The notes: generated from the letters alone by a model not told the origin. Positions 1-8,460 are shown, counted from the stretch's first letter. The stretch: 64,000 nt of DNA from an uncultured Clostridium sp. (GCF_900547735.1 NZ_URHZ01000020.1:5990-69989), one strand, 5' to 3'. Numbers and translations: made by a program.

Positions 1-30
1 ACGAAAACAGAGTCAGGGGAATGGGGAATT

Positions 31-1572
31 ATGGCAAAAGCAATTATGATACAGGGAACCATGTCAAATGCGGGGAAAAGCCTTCTGGCGGCCGGATTGT
101 GCCGGATATTCAGGCAGGACGGATATAGGGTGGCCCCTTTTAAATCGCAGAATATGGCGCTCAATTCCTTCATTACGCGCGAGGGACTGGAAATGGGGCG
201 CGCCCAGGTGGTGCAGGCGCAAGCGGCGGGGATTGAACCGTCGGCCGATATGAATCCGATTCTTTTAAAGCCGTCCAGTGACACCGGATCCCAGGTGATT
301 GTAAATGGGGTGCCTGTGGCCACGATGGCGGCAAGGGATTATTTCCGCTACAAGAAAAGCCTGATACCGGCCATCATGGAGGCGTATGGGAGACTAGATC
401 GGGAATACGACATCATTGTGATCGAGGGAGCCGGAAGTCCGGCGGAGATTAACCTGAAAAACGACGATATTGTCAATATGGGGATGGCAAAGATGGCAAA
501 GGCGCCGGTTCTGCTGGCCGGTGATATTGACCGCGGAGGCGTGTTTGCCCAGCTTTATGGGACCGTGATGCTCCTTGAACCGGATGAGAAAGCCATGATC
601 CGGGGCCTGATTATCAATAAGTTCCGGGGGGACAAGACGATCCTTTTACCGGGCGTGGATATGATAGAGGAACTCTGCGGCATCCCGGTGGTCGGCGTCG
701 CCCCATATATGAATGTGGATATAGAGGATGAGGACAGCTTAAGCAGCAGGCTGACAAGCCGGGATGCGGGAACCGCCCTGGTGGACATTGCTGTAATCCG
801 CTTCCCGCGCCTTTCCAACTTTACCGATTTTAATATTTTTTCGGCCATGAAGGAGGCATCGGTGCGGTATGTCGGCAGGCTTGGCGAGCTTGGCAGGCCG
901 GATATGATCATTCTGCCCGGAACGAAAAATACGATGGGAGATCTGCTGTGGATGCGCCAGAACGGTCTGGAGGCGGCTGTGCTTAAGGCTGCGGCCCAGG
1001 GAACGCCGGTATTTGGAATCTGCGGAGGTTATCAGATGATGGGGGAGACCCTGATCGACGAGGCAGGCACGGAGAACGGCATACCGGGACAGCAGACGAC
1101 AGGAATGGGGCTTTTAAAAGCGTCCACCGTCTTCCACGAGGAGAAGGCCAGAACAAGGGTGACGGGCCGGTTTGAGGCGGTGGAGGGGATTTTTAAGTCT
1201 CTTTCCGGGAAATGCCTGGAGGGATATGAAATCCATATGGGAAGAACCGATTTAAAAGCCACCGGGACCACGTTTTTGCGCCTTCAGGAGTACCAGAGCG
1301 ATTCGGAGGCCAGAAAGCCGGACGGATTGGCCTGCAAAAACCTTTACGGCACGTACGTGCACGGCATTTTCGACGGGCCGGGCATTGCAGAGGCAGTAGT
1401 GTCTGCGCTCATGGAGGCAAAGGGACTGACGGCGCTTAAGACGGAGGACGGAGGTTTCGACTATGGCGCATACCAGGAACAGCAGTATGATAAGCTGGCG
1501 GAGGGACTGCGCAGAAATCTTGATATGGAAAAGATATACAGAATACTGGAGGAAGGGCTGGAAGAATCATGA
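31..1572 (+). CDS. cobQ: Cobyric acid synthase (glutamine-hydrolysing)
   Basis: CobQ amidates four side-chain carboxylates of adenosylcobyrinic acid a,c-diamide, using glutamine and ATP, in late cobalamin synthesis. The protein is 513 aa, normal for the family. An N-terminal dethiobiotin-synthetase-like ATPase domain carries a P-loop-like GTMSNAGKS at residues 9-17. The C-terminal type-3 glutamine amidotransferase domain has its nucleophile Cys at about residue 331 (GICGGYQMMG) and its catalytic His at about residue 444 (YVHGIF). The stop codon overlaps the next start by 4 nt, so it is translationally coupled to cbiC. The rest of the operon probably lies left of the window. Confidence 0.96.
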   Translation: MAKAIMIQGTMSNAGKSLLAAGLCRIFRQDGYRVAPFKSQNMALNSFITREGLEMGRAQVVQAQAAGIEPSADMNPILLKPSSDTGSQVIVNGVPVATMAARDYFRYKKSLIPAIMEAYGRLDREYDIIVIEGAGSPAEINLKNDDIVNMGMAKMAKAPVLLAGDIDRGGVFAQLYGTVMLLEPDEKAMIRGLIINKFRGDKTILLPGVDMIEELCGIPVVGVAPYMNVDIEDEDSLSSRLTSRDAGTALVDIAVIRFPRLSNFTDFNIFSAMKEASVRYVGRLGELGRPDMIILPGTKNTMGDLLWMRQNGLEAAVLKAAAQGTPVFGICGGYQMMGETLIDEAGTENGIPGQQTTGMGLLKASTVFHEEKARTRVTGRFEAVEGIFKSLSGKCLEGYEIHMGRTDLKATGTTFLRLQEYQSDSEARKPDGLACKNLYGTYVHGIFDGPGIAEAVVSALMEAKGLTALKTEDGGFDYGAYQEQQYDKLAEGLRRNLDMEKIYRILEEGLEES

Positions 1573-2210
1573 TAACAGAACTGGAACGTGTGCTGCCGGC
1601 GGAGATCGAGAAGAGGAGCCTGGAAATCATAACGGAGGAACTGGGAGGGAGAACCTTCCCGGAAGGCCGGTCGCAGGTGATAAAAAGGGTGATTCACACG
1701 ACGGCGGATTTTGAATATGCGGACAGCCTTGTCTTTTCGGAGGGGGCGGTGGAGAAAGCCCTTGAGGCCCTCAGGGAGGGCTGCACGATTGTGACGGACA
1801 CCAATATGGGAAAGGCCGGAGTAAATAAAAAATCCCTGGAAAAGACGGGAGGGGAGGTCCTGTGCTTTATGGCCGACGAGGACGTGGCCCTGAAGGCAAA
1901 AGAAGAGGGCACGACGAGGGCTGCCGCAAGTATGGATAAGGCGGCGGGGCTTGGCCGGGACTGCATCTTTGCCGTTGGAAATGCGCCGACGGCCCTTGTC
2001 AGGCTGTATGAACTGATTCAGGAGGGGAAAATCCATCCGAAGCTGATTATCGGCGTGCCGGTCGGCTTTGTCAATGTGGTACAGTCCAAGGAAATGATCC
2101 TGACCTTAAAAGACACTCCTTATATTGTCGCCAGGGGAAGAAAAGGGGGCAGCAACGTGGCGGCCGCCATCTGCAACGCCCTGATTTACCAGGTGAAGAG
2201 GGAAATGTAA
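1569..2210 (+). CDS. cbiC: Precorrin-8X / cobalt-precorrin-8 methylmutase
   Basis: This enzyme moves the C-11 methyl group to C-12 to form hydrogenobyrinate or cobyrinate. The product is 213 aa, full length. It contains the family's catalytic-His region (VIKRVIHTTADFEY, about residues 37-50) and the conserved C-terminal stretch GRKGGSNVAAAICNALIY. Its ATG overlaps the cobQ stop (ATGA). The pairing with cobQ, and with the precorrin-2 genes 6 kb downstream, suggests de novo corrinoid synthesis, probably by the anaerobic route. Whether the substrate carries cobalt cannot be read from the sequence. Confidence 0.95.
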   Translation: MITELERVLPAEIEKRSLEIITEELGGRTFPEGRSQVIKRVIHTTADFEYADSLVFSEGAVEKALEALREGCTIVTDTNMGKAGVNKKSLEKTGGEVLCFMADEDVALKAKEEGTTRAAASMDKAAGLGRDCIFAVGNAPTALVRLYELIQEGKIHPKLIIGVPVGFVNVVQSKEMILTLKDTPYIVARGRKGGSNVAAAICNALIYQVKREM

Positions 2211-2236
2211 TGATAAGATTTCCTATGATATAAAAA

Positions 2237-2288
2237 GAAGCTGCCGGGAGGCTCCCCAGAACGGGAGCCGGAAATCCCGGCAGTTTTG
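2237..2288 (+). terminator. Intrinsic terminator of the cobQ-cbiC operon
   Basis: A long two-part stem (CTGCCGGGA 2241-2249 with TCCCGGCAG 2275-2283, and an inner GGCTCCC/GGGAGCC pair) is followed by TTTT, starting about 30 nt after the cbiC stop. Confidence 0.85.
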
Positions 2289-2302
2289 CATTGACTCTTA
2301 AT

Positions 2303-2327
2303 GAAAAGTCTGTGAAGCGTGCTTTTC
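2303..2327 (+). repeat. Short hairpin repeat, copy 1
   Basis: A GAAAAG...GCTTTTC palindrome with a 12-nt interior is preceded by AT and followed by CGTTGTT. Closely related sequences lie at 49672-49697 and 60292-60318, all in intergenic DNA. The function is unknown. Confidence 0.5.
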
Positions 2328-2356
2328 GTTGTTGATGGCTATAAAAAGAATTTGCC

Positions 2357-2405
2357 GCCGGTCCGGAATACAGGGCAGAACCTGCCCTGATTCCTTATGA
2401 CCGGC
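2357..2405. repeat. Large imperfect palindrome
   Basis: Three nested arms pair across 49 bp: GCCGGTC (2357-2363) with GACCGGC (2399-2405), GGAAT with ATTCC, and GGGCAG with CTGCCC around an AAC loop. There is no T-run on the plus strand. It lies between the cbiC terminator and the convergent Cys/Gly-rich gene, so it may be a structured 3' end or a palindromic repeat unit. Confidence 0.5.
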
Positions 2406-2454
2406 TTAGAATGCGTGTTGAAGACGGTATAAGGTCCGTAAGACGGTGCCTTAA

Positions 2455-2739
2455 TTAGCAGCAGAATCCGCCGCCGCCATTACCGCCACCGCAACAGCAG
2501 CAGAGCAGGATAATCCAGATCAGGCAGTCACAACCGCCTCCACCGAATCCACCGCCGCATCCGCATCCGCCGCCGCAGTTATGTTCGAAGCATCCACCAC
2601 CGCCGCCGCCACCGCAACAGCACAGTAAGATGAGAATCAGGAAGATCATGTTTCCTCCACCGCCGCATCCACATCCACATCCGCCGCCACAGCTATTCTC
2701 ACATCCACATCCGCAGTTTGTTGCTGCTAAATCACTCAT
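2455..2739 (-). CDS. Small Cys/Gly-rich low-complexity protein with two hydrophobic segments
   Basis: A 94-aa protein in which 22 residues are Cys and 36 are Gly. It reads as two repeated modules: a GC-rich block followed by a short hydrophobic run ending in Cys (MIFLILILLCCC, then LIWIILLCCCC), closing with a Gly/Cys tail. A GGAGG lies 8 nt before the ATG, which supports real translation. I recall similar Lachnospiraceae proteins carrying the annotation chorion class high-cysteine protein, but no function is established. No leader-peptidase motif, radical-SAM enzyme or transporter is adjacent. It could be a surface or metal-binding polypeptide. It is divergent from the AlaX gene, with about 160 bp between the starts. 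Confidence 0.75.
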   Translation of the reverse strand: MSDLAATNCGCGCENSCGGGCGCGCGGGGNMIFLILILLCCCGGGGGGGCFEHNCGGGCGCGGGFGGGGCDCLIWIILLCCCCGGGNGGGGFCC

Positions 2740-2837
2740 ATTTAGTTCCTCCGAGATTTTCTTTACACTCCATCATATGCCCGGCGGCTTGCCACAGTTT
2801 CCTGATTTTTAAAATTAATTTTAACAGGAACATGATT

Positions 2838-2865
2838 GAACATGGTGGAAACTTGTGTATAATAG
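2838..2865 (+). promoter_or_regulatory. Sigma-A-type promoter for the AlaX-type gene
   Basis: TTGAAC (2838-2843), a 16-nt spacer and TATAAT (2860-2865), about 40 nt before the ATG. Confidence 0.7.
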
Positions 2866-2902
2866 GAGTATCGCGTAACTTTTGAAGGAAAGGATTGTAA
2901 AA

Positions 2903-4057
2903 ATGGAAAAGTTATATTACCAGCTTCCCTATGTAAAACAGTTTGAAGCGAAAGTGCTCTCATGTGAAAAAGGGAAAAAGGGATTTGAAGTGATACTCGA
3001 TCGGACAGGTTTTTATCCGGAAGGGGGCGGACAGCCGTCCGATACCGGAATGCTGGGAGAGGCCAGAGTACTGGAAGTCCATGAAAAGGGAGAAGAGATT
3101 ATCCACTATACGGACCGGGAGGTTCAGGCGGGACAGACTGTTTCCGGTACAATCGACTGGGACGGCCGTTTTTCCAATATGCAGCAGCACTCGGGCGAAC
3201 ATATCGTGTCGGGGCTCATCCACGGCCGGTACGGCTATGACAACGTCGGTTTCCATATGGGGCATGAGGAGATGACGATTGATTTAAGCGGTTCACTGAC
3301 CTGGGCCCAGCTTATGGAAATCGAGAAAGAGGCCAATGAAGTCGTATATTCCAATCAGTATATAGAAGTTACATATCCGACGGAGGAAGAACTTGCAGAA
3401 CTGGATTACAGAAGTAAGAAGGAACTGACCGGACAGGTCAGAATCGTGGAAATTCCCGGTTCCGACTGCTGTGCCTGCTGCGGAACCCATGTGGAACGCA
3501 CCGGGGAGATTGGCGCGATCAAGTTTCTTTCCATGATTCACTATAAAGGCGGAGTGCGCATTTCCATGATTTGCGGAGCGAAGGCCATGGAGGATTATGA
3601 CAGAAAAACGGATCAGGCTATTATCATTTCCAATCTGCTTTCCGCCAAACCGGACAGGCTTGCGGAGGCGGTAGAGCGGCTTAAGAACGAAGCGGCGGAG
3701 AAGGACGCGCGTATCGGCGCACTGACCAGGGAACTGTTCGCTTTAAAAGCAGAGAGATATGAAGAGGGGCAGAAGCTTTTACTTGTATTTGAAGATGGGC
3801 TTTTGCCGGTGCAGGTACGGCAGTTCTGTAATCTCTTGCTGGAGGAGGGAAAGGCAGATACGGCGGCCGTCTTTTCACCGGACGGCAGGGGCGGTTACAA
3901 TTACTGTGCGGGCAGCCGCGTCATCGATATGAAGGAAGCCGGAAAGACGCTGAATGCAAAGTTAAACGGGCGGGGAGGCGGCAGTCCCCAGATGATCCAG
4001 GGCTCTTTTGCGGCTTCGGAGGAAGAGATAAAAGAAGTATTTGAAGAGTTTTTATAG
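2903..4057 (+). CDS. AlaX-type alanyl-tRNA editing hydrolase
   Basis: A free-standing relative of the AlaRS editing domain, expected to hydrolyse Ser or Gly mischarged on tRNA-Ala. An N-terminal beta-barrel region is followed by the zinc-site motifs HSGEH (about residues 96-100) and CCGTH. A C-terminal DHHA1-like region holds a GRGGGSPQMIQG loop, so this is the long (AlaX-L) form of 384 aa. The start is placed at ATG 2903 because AAGGAAAGG sits just upstream; an in-frame TTG at 2882 would overlap that ribosome site. The permease gene follows after 12 nt and is probably cotranscribed. Confidence 0.9.
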   Translation: MEKLYYQLPYVKQFEAKVLSCEKGKKGFEVILDRTGFYPEGGGQPSDTGMLGEARVLEVHEKGEEIIHYTDREVQAGQTVSGTIDWDGRFSNMQQHSGEHIVSGLIHGRYGYDNVGFHMGHEEMTIDLSGSLTWAQLMEIEKEANEVVYSNQYIEVTYPTEEELAELDYRSKKELTGQVRIVEIPGSDCCACCGTHVERTGEIGAIKFLSMIHYKGGVRISMICGAKAMEDYDRKTDQAIIISNLLSAKPDRLAEAVERLKNEAAEKDARIGALTRELFALKAERYEEGQKLLLVFEDGLLPVQVRQFCNLLLEEGKADTAAVFSPDGRGGYNYCAGSRVIDMKEAGKTLNAKLNGRGGGSPQMIQGSFAASEEEIKEVFEEFL

Positions 4058-4069
4058 AGAGGAAATTAT

Positions 4070-5191
4070 ATGGATATAAACCGAGAAACAATGAAAAAGA
4101 TTATGCTGCTTATCCTGTACACGATCGTGATACTGGCCCTGGCTCTGCAGTTTGAAAGGGTGCTGGTGTTCGTGGGATGGGCCATACGCCTTGTATTCCC
4201 GTTCCTCTGCGGATCGGCCATCGCATTTATCCTGAACGTGCCGATGCGTTTTATCGAGACAAGGCTCCCGGAGAAGAGTGTGAGAAAACACAGGAGAGTA
4301 CTGAGCCTAACGCTTGCCCTGCTCTTTGTGGCGCTGATTCTGGGAATCGTATTTTTCCTGGTGGTGCCCCAGATTACGGAAACGCTCGTCAGCCTGAAGG
4401 ATTTGATTCCGGAATTTTTCGGCAACATGCAGGCTCTGCTGGAAAAGAAATTCGGCGAATATCCCGATATAGTGGAGTATATCAATAACATTAATCTCCA
4501 GATAGACTGGAAAGACACATTTGAAAAAATAGCCGGTTTTGTCACGACGGGAGCCGGTACCGTTCTGTCTTCCACACTTACGGCGGCCGTATCCATCGCA
4601 AGCGGTATCGCCACATTCGGCATTGCCTTTATATTTGCCATCTACATCCTTCTCCAGAAGGAGAATCTGGCCAGACAGTTTAAAAAACTCTTTTACGCCT
4701 ATTTTCCCGAGAAAGCGGTAAATGAGTTCATCCGTATCTGCCGGATGGCGGAACAGACCTTCTCAAAGTTCCTTGCCGGCCAGTGCACCGAAGCCGTGAT
4801 TCTCGGAACCATGTTCTTTATCACGCTCAGTCTGTTCAGGCTGCCGTACGCCCTTTTGATCGGCGTGCTGATTGCCTTTACCGCGCTGATTCCAATCTTC
4901 GGGGCATTTATCGGATGCGCAATCGGCATCTTTCTGACACTGGTCGTAAATCCGGTGCAGGCCGTTTGGTTTACCATCATATTCTTTGTGCTCCAGCAGG
5001 TGGAAGGGAACCTCATTTATCCCCACGTGGTGGGAAATTCGGTCGGCCTCCCTTCAATCTGGGTGCTGGCGGCCGTATCCATCGGCGGAAGCATGATGGG
5101 CGTCGTAGGAATGCTGATTTTCATTCCTCTCTGCTCCGTTGTCTATGCCCTGGTGCGTGAGGATGTGAACAGGAGACTTAAAAGGAGATAG
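4070..5191 (+). CDS. AI-2E family (YtvI-like) membrane transporter
   Basis: A 373-aa polytopic membrane protein. Two N-terminal membrane segments (about residues 10-50) and a third (about 75-100) precede a hydrophilic amphipathic region (about 105-165), then four or more C-terminal segments. The C-terminal half has the conserved family pattern around LIPIFGAFIG and a QQVEGNLIYPHVVG loop. Members export diverse small molecules or act as antiporters; the name AI-2E does not prove autoinducer transport. It sits 12 nt after the AlaX gene behind GAGAGGAAATT. The substrate is unknown. Confidence 0.88.
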   Translation: MDINRETMKKIMLLILYTIVILALALQFERVLVFVGWAIRLVFPFLCGSAIAFILNVPMRFIETRLPEKSVRKHRRVLSLTLALLFVALILGIVFFLVVPQITETLVSLKDLIPEFFGNMQALLEKKFGEYPDIVEYINNINLQIDWKDTFEKIAGFVTTGAGTVLSSTLTAAVSIASGIATFGIAFIFAIYILLQKENLARQFKKLFYAYFPEKAVNEFIRICRMAEQTFSKFLAGQCTEAVILGTMFFITLSLFRLPYALLIGVLIAFTALIPIFGAFIGCAIGIFLTLVVNPVQAVWFTIIFFVLQQVEGNLIYPHVVGNSVGLPSIWVLAAVSIGGSMMGVVGMLIFIPLCSVVYALVREDVNRRLKRR

Positions 5192-5260
5192 CGGCAGGAA
5201 AAAAGGGTACCTGTAGTCTCTATATAAGTAGCAGTATAAGTATTATGGGAAGCAGTACGA

Positions 5261-5288
5261 AAGCCGGACCTTACCAGTCCGGCTTTTA
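5261..5288 (+). terminator. Intrinsic terminator after the AI-2E family gene
   Basis: A perfect AAGCCGGAC / GTCCGGCTT stem with a 7-nt loop followed by TT. The arm sequence closely resembles the terminator at 6803-6834. Confidence 0.85.
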
Positions 5289-5383
5289 GATTGCCTGTAA
5301 ATGGGCATGCCGATCACCCGGCGCAAAGCTTTTTTTAGAACCAGCGAATATGCAGATAAACTTAGAACAGGGATTTCCAGAAC

Positions 5384-5412
5384 TTGCCAGAAGTTCAAAA
5401 CTATTTTATAAT
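5384..5412 (+). promoter_or_regulatory. Promoter of the CHASE-GGDEF gene
   Basis: TTGCCA (5384-5389), a 17-nt spacer and TATAAT (5407-5412). Transcription from about 5419 rules out the in-frame TTG at 5384 as the start codon. Confidence 0.8.
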
Positions 5413-5452
5413 AGGACACATACTAACGATAAGAGGGGAAGAAAACGGGCAG

Positions 5453-6820
5453 ATGTTTAAAATGAAAAAGAATATGCCGTTTGCAGGCTCTGTTATTACG
5501 TTCATAACTGTATTAGCTGTATCTGTTCTATTTGTTTGTTCCCATGCAAAAGAAAAACGTAATATTGCGGTTGAAAAAGCACAATATCTCTCGGCGGTGA
5601 ACGTCAGTGAACTGGAACGTTCCCTGTCTTCTTATATGCAGGTTACCGACACGCTGCGTATTCTGCTGGTGGACAGTAATGGGAAGATTAATGATTTTAA
5701 CAAAGTGGCAAAGGAATTATATAACGGCGATAAAGCGTTTCGAAGCATCCAGCTGGCTCCGGGCGGAGACGTGAAATATGTTTATCCGCTGGAGGGAAAC
5801 GAGGAGGCGTTCGGCGACTTATTTGAAGATCCGGACAGGAGGACCGAGGCGGAATATGCCAGGGATACCGGTGAGACGACTTTGGCCGGACCGTTTGAAT
5901 TATACCAGTCGGGTCTCGGAATTGTAATCAGGCAGCCGATTTATCTGGAGCAGGACGGAGTGAAGGACTTCTGGGGATTTTCCATCGTTGTGTTAAATAT
6001 ACCGGAGATCTTTGATTCGGTTTCTTTGAATTCATTGGATCCGCTTGGATATGTCTATCAGCTTTGGAGAATCAATCCCGATACGAAAGAAAAACAGATT
6101 ATAGCGGGCGCCCGGGATGGGGAACTCACCGATCCGGTCGAAACGAGTTTTGAAGTGCCGGGAAGCACCTGGACGCTCAGTCTCGCACGGAAGGGCGGAT
6201 GGAACAGTTTTGATGAACTGATCTTCATTATTGCCGGAATGATATGTATCAGTTTTCTGTTTCCCACACTCTGCTATGCACTTTTAAAGAACTATGAACA
6301 GAGGATGGCAATGGTGGAGCTGTCGAACCGCGATTACCTGACCGAGCTTTACAACAGCAGAAAACTTTCGGATGTGCTGCAGGAACTTTATACGGATAAA
6401 AAACCGTTTTATCTTGTATATCTCGATGTGGATCGGTTTAAGGAAGTGAACGATACCTACGGCCATGCCGCCGGGGACAGTCTTTTAAGAACCATTGCGA
6501 AGCGGATTTCGGACTGCAAGAGCGAGAAGGATTATGCATTCCGTATCGGCGGTGATGAATTTGTCATGCTGATCCAGGGCAGCAGCATCGGGCAGACAAT
6601 CGAAAAACTGAAAAATGCATTATCTGAGGAGGTGCTTTTTAACGGCGGAATACCGTATTTCCCGCAGCTCAGCATCGGATATGCCAATTATCCCGAGGAT
6701 GCCTGTACAATGGAGGAGCTTATGAGTCTTGCGGACAACAGGATGTATCATATGAAATTCAGCCAGGAGGGCAGGACAGCCGGAGACTTAAAAAAGTATA
6801 ATAAAAAAGCCGGACAATGA
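5453..6820 (+). CDS. Membrane diguanylate cyclase with CHASE-like sensor
   Basis: Predicted to make c-di-GMP from two GTP in response to an extracellular signal. There is one N-terminal membrane segment (about residues 7-28), then a CHASE-like extracytoplasmic domain (about 35-245, with the typical ETTLAGPFELYQ...GIVIRQPIY core), a second membrane segment (about 258-283) and a C-terminal GGDEF domain. The signature RIGGDEF is intact. The product-inhibition site is degenerate (SEKD where RxxD is expected), so feedback inhibition may be weak. ATG 5453 is chosen because it lies downstream of the promoter and follows AGGGGAAG, though at a long spacing. The stop codon lies in the loop of the terminator. 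Confidence 0.92.
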   Translation: MFKMKKNMPFAGSVITFITVLAVSVLFVCSHAKEKRNIAVEKAQYLSAVNVSELERSLSSYMQVTDTLRILLVDSNGKINDFNKVAKELYNGDKAFRSIQLAPGGDVKYVYPLEGNEEAFGDLFEDPDRRTEAEYARDTGETTLAGPFELYQSGLGIVIRQPIYLEQDGVKDFWGFSIVVLNIPEIFDSVSLNSLDPLGYVYQLWRINPDTKEKQIIAGARDGELTDPVETSFEVPGSTWTLSLARKGGWNSFDELIFIIAGMICISFLFPTLCYALLKNYEQRMAMVELSNRDYLTELYNSRKLSDVLQELYTDKKPFYLVYLDVDRFKEVNDTYGHAAGDSLLRTIAKRISDCKSEKDYAFRIGGDEFVMLIQGSSIGQTIEKLKNALSEEVLFNGGIPYFPQLSIGYANYPEDACTMEELMSLADNRMYHMKFSQEGRTAGDLKKYNKKAGQ

Positions 6821-6834
6821 AGTCCGGCTTTTTT
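6803..6834. terminator. Bidirectional terminator with the GGDEF stop codon in its loop
   Basis: AAAAAAGCCGGAC / GTCCGGCTTTTTT around CAATGA. It serves the forward GGDEF gene and the convergent small gene ending at 6843. Confidence 0.92.
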
Positions 6835-6842
6835 AATCAGAA

Positions 6843-7079
6843 TTATTCGCCCTGATACATGAATTTGATGAGACGATCGATATCGTCCTTATCATAGGCA
6901 ACCAGTTCCAGCTCTTTAATATATCCGTTTGAAAAGATAGTGGCCATGGAAAGGTACTGGGACAGTTTGGACTTTAAGTTGATGCGGTCGCCCTCCGGTG
7001 ATACCAGCTCCACGGTTCCCTTGCACTGATCAATTACGGTAAAAAATTTTTCTACGTCTGAAATGTTCTGAATCTTCAT
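6843..7079 (-). CDS. Conserved-looking small protein of unknown function
   Basis: A 78-aa soluble, acidic protein starting MKIQNISDVEKFF and ending IDRLIKFMYQGE. An AAGGAGGG lies 6 nt before ATG 7079, which fixes the start; the open frame extends upstream without a usable ribosome site. The order of predicted strands and helices suggests a compact alpha/beta fold, but I do not recognise a family with confidence. There are no membrane segments and no Cys cluster (a single Cys). It has its own convergent terminator, so it is a single-gene unit. Confidence 0.75.
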   Translation of the reverse strand: MKIQNISDVEKFFTVIDQCKGTVELVSPEGDRINLKSKLSQYLSMATIFSNGYIKELELVAYDKDDIDRLIKFMYQGE

Positions 7080-7236
7080 GATAAACCCTCCTTTTGAATG
7101 AAGACGTTGAAAGGTCCGGAAAAACACCGAATCCGGGATTCTTTCGTCGTTTGAAATTGGGTTAATGTTTTAACAAGCATATTATAGCAAATATGCCTGC
7201 TTAAAACAAGGAGGATATTTCCCAAAATTTTACAGG

Positions 7237-7274
7237 AAAAAGAGAAGCCGTCTGTGAAAATAGCAGGCGGCTTC
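7237..7274 (-). terminator. Terminator of the 85-aa gene
   Basis: Read on the reverse strand, GAAGCCGCCTG and CAGACGGCTTC arms pair around a 9-nt loop and are followed by TCTTTTTCC. Confidence 0.7.
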
Positions 7275-7291
7275 CCTAGTCCTTTTGTGAA

Positions 7292-7549
7292 TTATATGTC
7301 AAAATCGACATGGAACGTGCCCGATTCTGCCGTGATATGAACATAGGAGAGATTGAAGTTATCATCCATCACATCAACTTTATACTCGAAAACGCTGCCG
7401 TCCTCCTTCTTTGACAGAAAGAGATAGGAACCGTTTTCCTTTTCTTCAATATCGTCACAGATTTCATTGTAAATGCCTTCCCCGTCCACCGGTCCGGCGT
7501 AGCCGGAAGCCTTAATTCTATCCTCTATTGCCCTGAAAAATTCTTCCAT
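7292..7549 (-). CDS. Small protein of unknown function
   Basis: An 85-aa acidic soluble protein (MEEFFRAIEDRIK...TFHVDFDI). A GGAGG lies 7 nt before the ATG, and a terminator follows the stop, so it reads as a genuine monocistronic gene. The N-terminal half looks helical; the C-terminal half alternates charged and hydrophobic residues as in a beta sheet. I recognise no family, and the neighbours give no clue to its job. Confidence 0.7.
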   Translation of the reverse strand: MEEFFRAIEDRIKASGYAGPVDGEGIYNEICDDIEEKENGSYLFLSKKEDGSVFEYKVDVMDDNFNLSYVHITAESGTFHVDFDI

Positions 7550-7672
7550 TGTAAACCTCCTGAATCAATATTATTTAAATTCGTATTTAAGAATACGAAC
7601 TGCTTTTTATGATACCGATTCAAGTATACAGTGAAACGGGGCGGGATGCAAGTGGGTTTAGGTGAGATAGGA

Positions 7673-7746
7673 GAACGCCGCCGGGACGGAATGGCAAGAG
7701 GGGGAGATTGCCGTGGCCACCGCCCCGTCCGCCATCTTTCAGAGGC
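7673..7746 (-). repeat. Dispersed GC-rich intergenic repeat, copy 1
   Basis: Two conserved boxes lie in the 389-bp gap before the tetrapyrrole operon. The box at 7723-7746 nearly matches 63884-63907 and partly 21566-21583. The box at 7673-7687 (GAACGCCGCCGGGAC) is identical to 31518-31532. Apart from this repeat and the promoter at 7774, I see nothing else in the gap. Confidence 0.6.
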
Positions 7747-7773
7747 ATCCCTGCGCCTCAATATAAATCCCGT

Positions 7774-7802
7774 TTGAATATCGGGCCCTTTTTGTGTATA
7801 AT
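7774..7802 (+). promoter_or_regulatory. Promoter of the tetrapyrrole operon
   Basis: TTGAAT (7774-7779), an exact 17-nt spacer and TATAAT (7797-7802), about 135 nt before the first gene. No cobalamin-riboswitch motif was recognised in the leader. Confidence 0.8.
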
Positions 7803-7938
7803 AGGAAAAGCTGAAAATACAGTACATCCCCGCAGTATGAGATGTTTGCGGGAGGTACCGGATGCCGCCGTTCACCGCAGGGTATTTTGACTGGGAACGG
7901 GCAGAGAAAAGAATGGTTCAGAGGAAAGGATGGGAAGA

Positions 7939-8460
7939 ATGTCGTATTTTCCTTTGTTTTTTGATATGGAGGGCCGCAGGGTGCTGGTGACCGGTGCCGG
8001 TAAGGTGGCGGTGAGGCGCATCAGGGTTCTGCTGGAGGCCGGGGCGTCCGTGACAGTGGTTGCCGGGGAGCTTTCCGAAGAAGCGGAGGCGCTTATTACA
8101 ATGTTTCACGGAGCGCATGACATTGCGCTCTATAAGATGGATTACAGAGAGTTCAGGAAATGCGGGATGCAGGGGCAGAAAGAGCCGGGACAGGATGACG
8201 GAGCCTATTTCCTTGTTCTGGCGGCCACGGGCGATGAGGAGGCGGACAGACTGGCGGCGGATGACGGCAGGAAAGCCGGAGCTTTTGTGAACGTGGCGGG
8301 AAAAAAAGAGGAGTCGGATTTCTATTTCCCGGGCATCGCAAAACAGGGAGACGTGGTGGCGGGCATTACTGCGGGAGGCAGGGATCACCGTCTGGCGAAA
8401 TATATGACACAGGCCGTACAGGAGTGCCTGAAAGAAGAACTGACAGGGAGAGAGAATTGA
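7939..8460 (+). CDS. Precorrin-2 dehydrogenase / sirohydrochlorin ferrochelatase (Met8-type)
   Basis: An NAD-dependent enzyme that oxidises precorrin-2 to sirohydrochlorin; some family members also insert Fe or Co. The 173-aa protein opens with the Rossmann motif VLVTGAGKVAVRRI and keeps the family's GAFVNVAGKKEESDFYFPG segment and the IAKQGDVVAGITAGG stretch. It corresponds to the N-terminal module of CysG without the methyltransferase half, which is supplied by cobA-hemD in the same operon. The start at ATG 7939 is preferred over 7930 because GAGGAAAGG directly abuts the first ATG. The stop overlaps the hemC start by one base. Confidence 0.9.
   Translation: MSYFPLFFDMEGRRVLVTGAGKVAVRRIRVLLEAGASVTVVAGELSEEAEALITMFHGAHDIALYKMDYREFRKCGMQGQKEPGQDDGAYFLVLAATGDEEADRLAADDGRKAGAFVNVAGKKEESDFYFPGIAKQGDVVAGITAGGRDHRLAKYMTQAVQECLKEELTGREN

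Noticed and set aside
7550..7930. Possible cobalamin riboswitch before the tetrapyrrole operon
   Set aside because: The GC-rich segment lies upstream of the promoter, lacks a B12 box, and is explained by a dispersed repeat.
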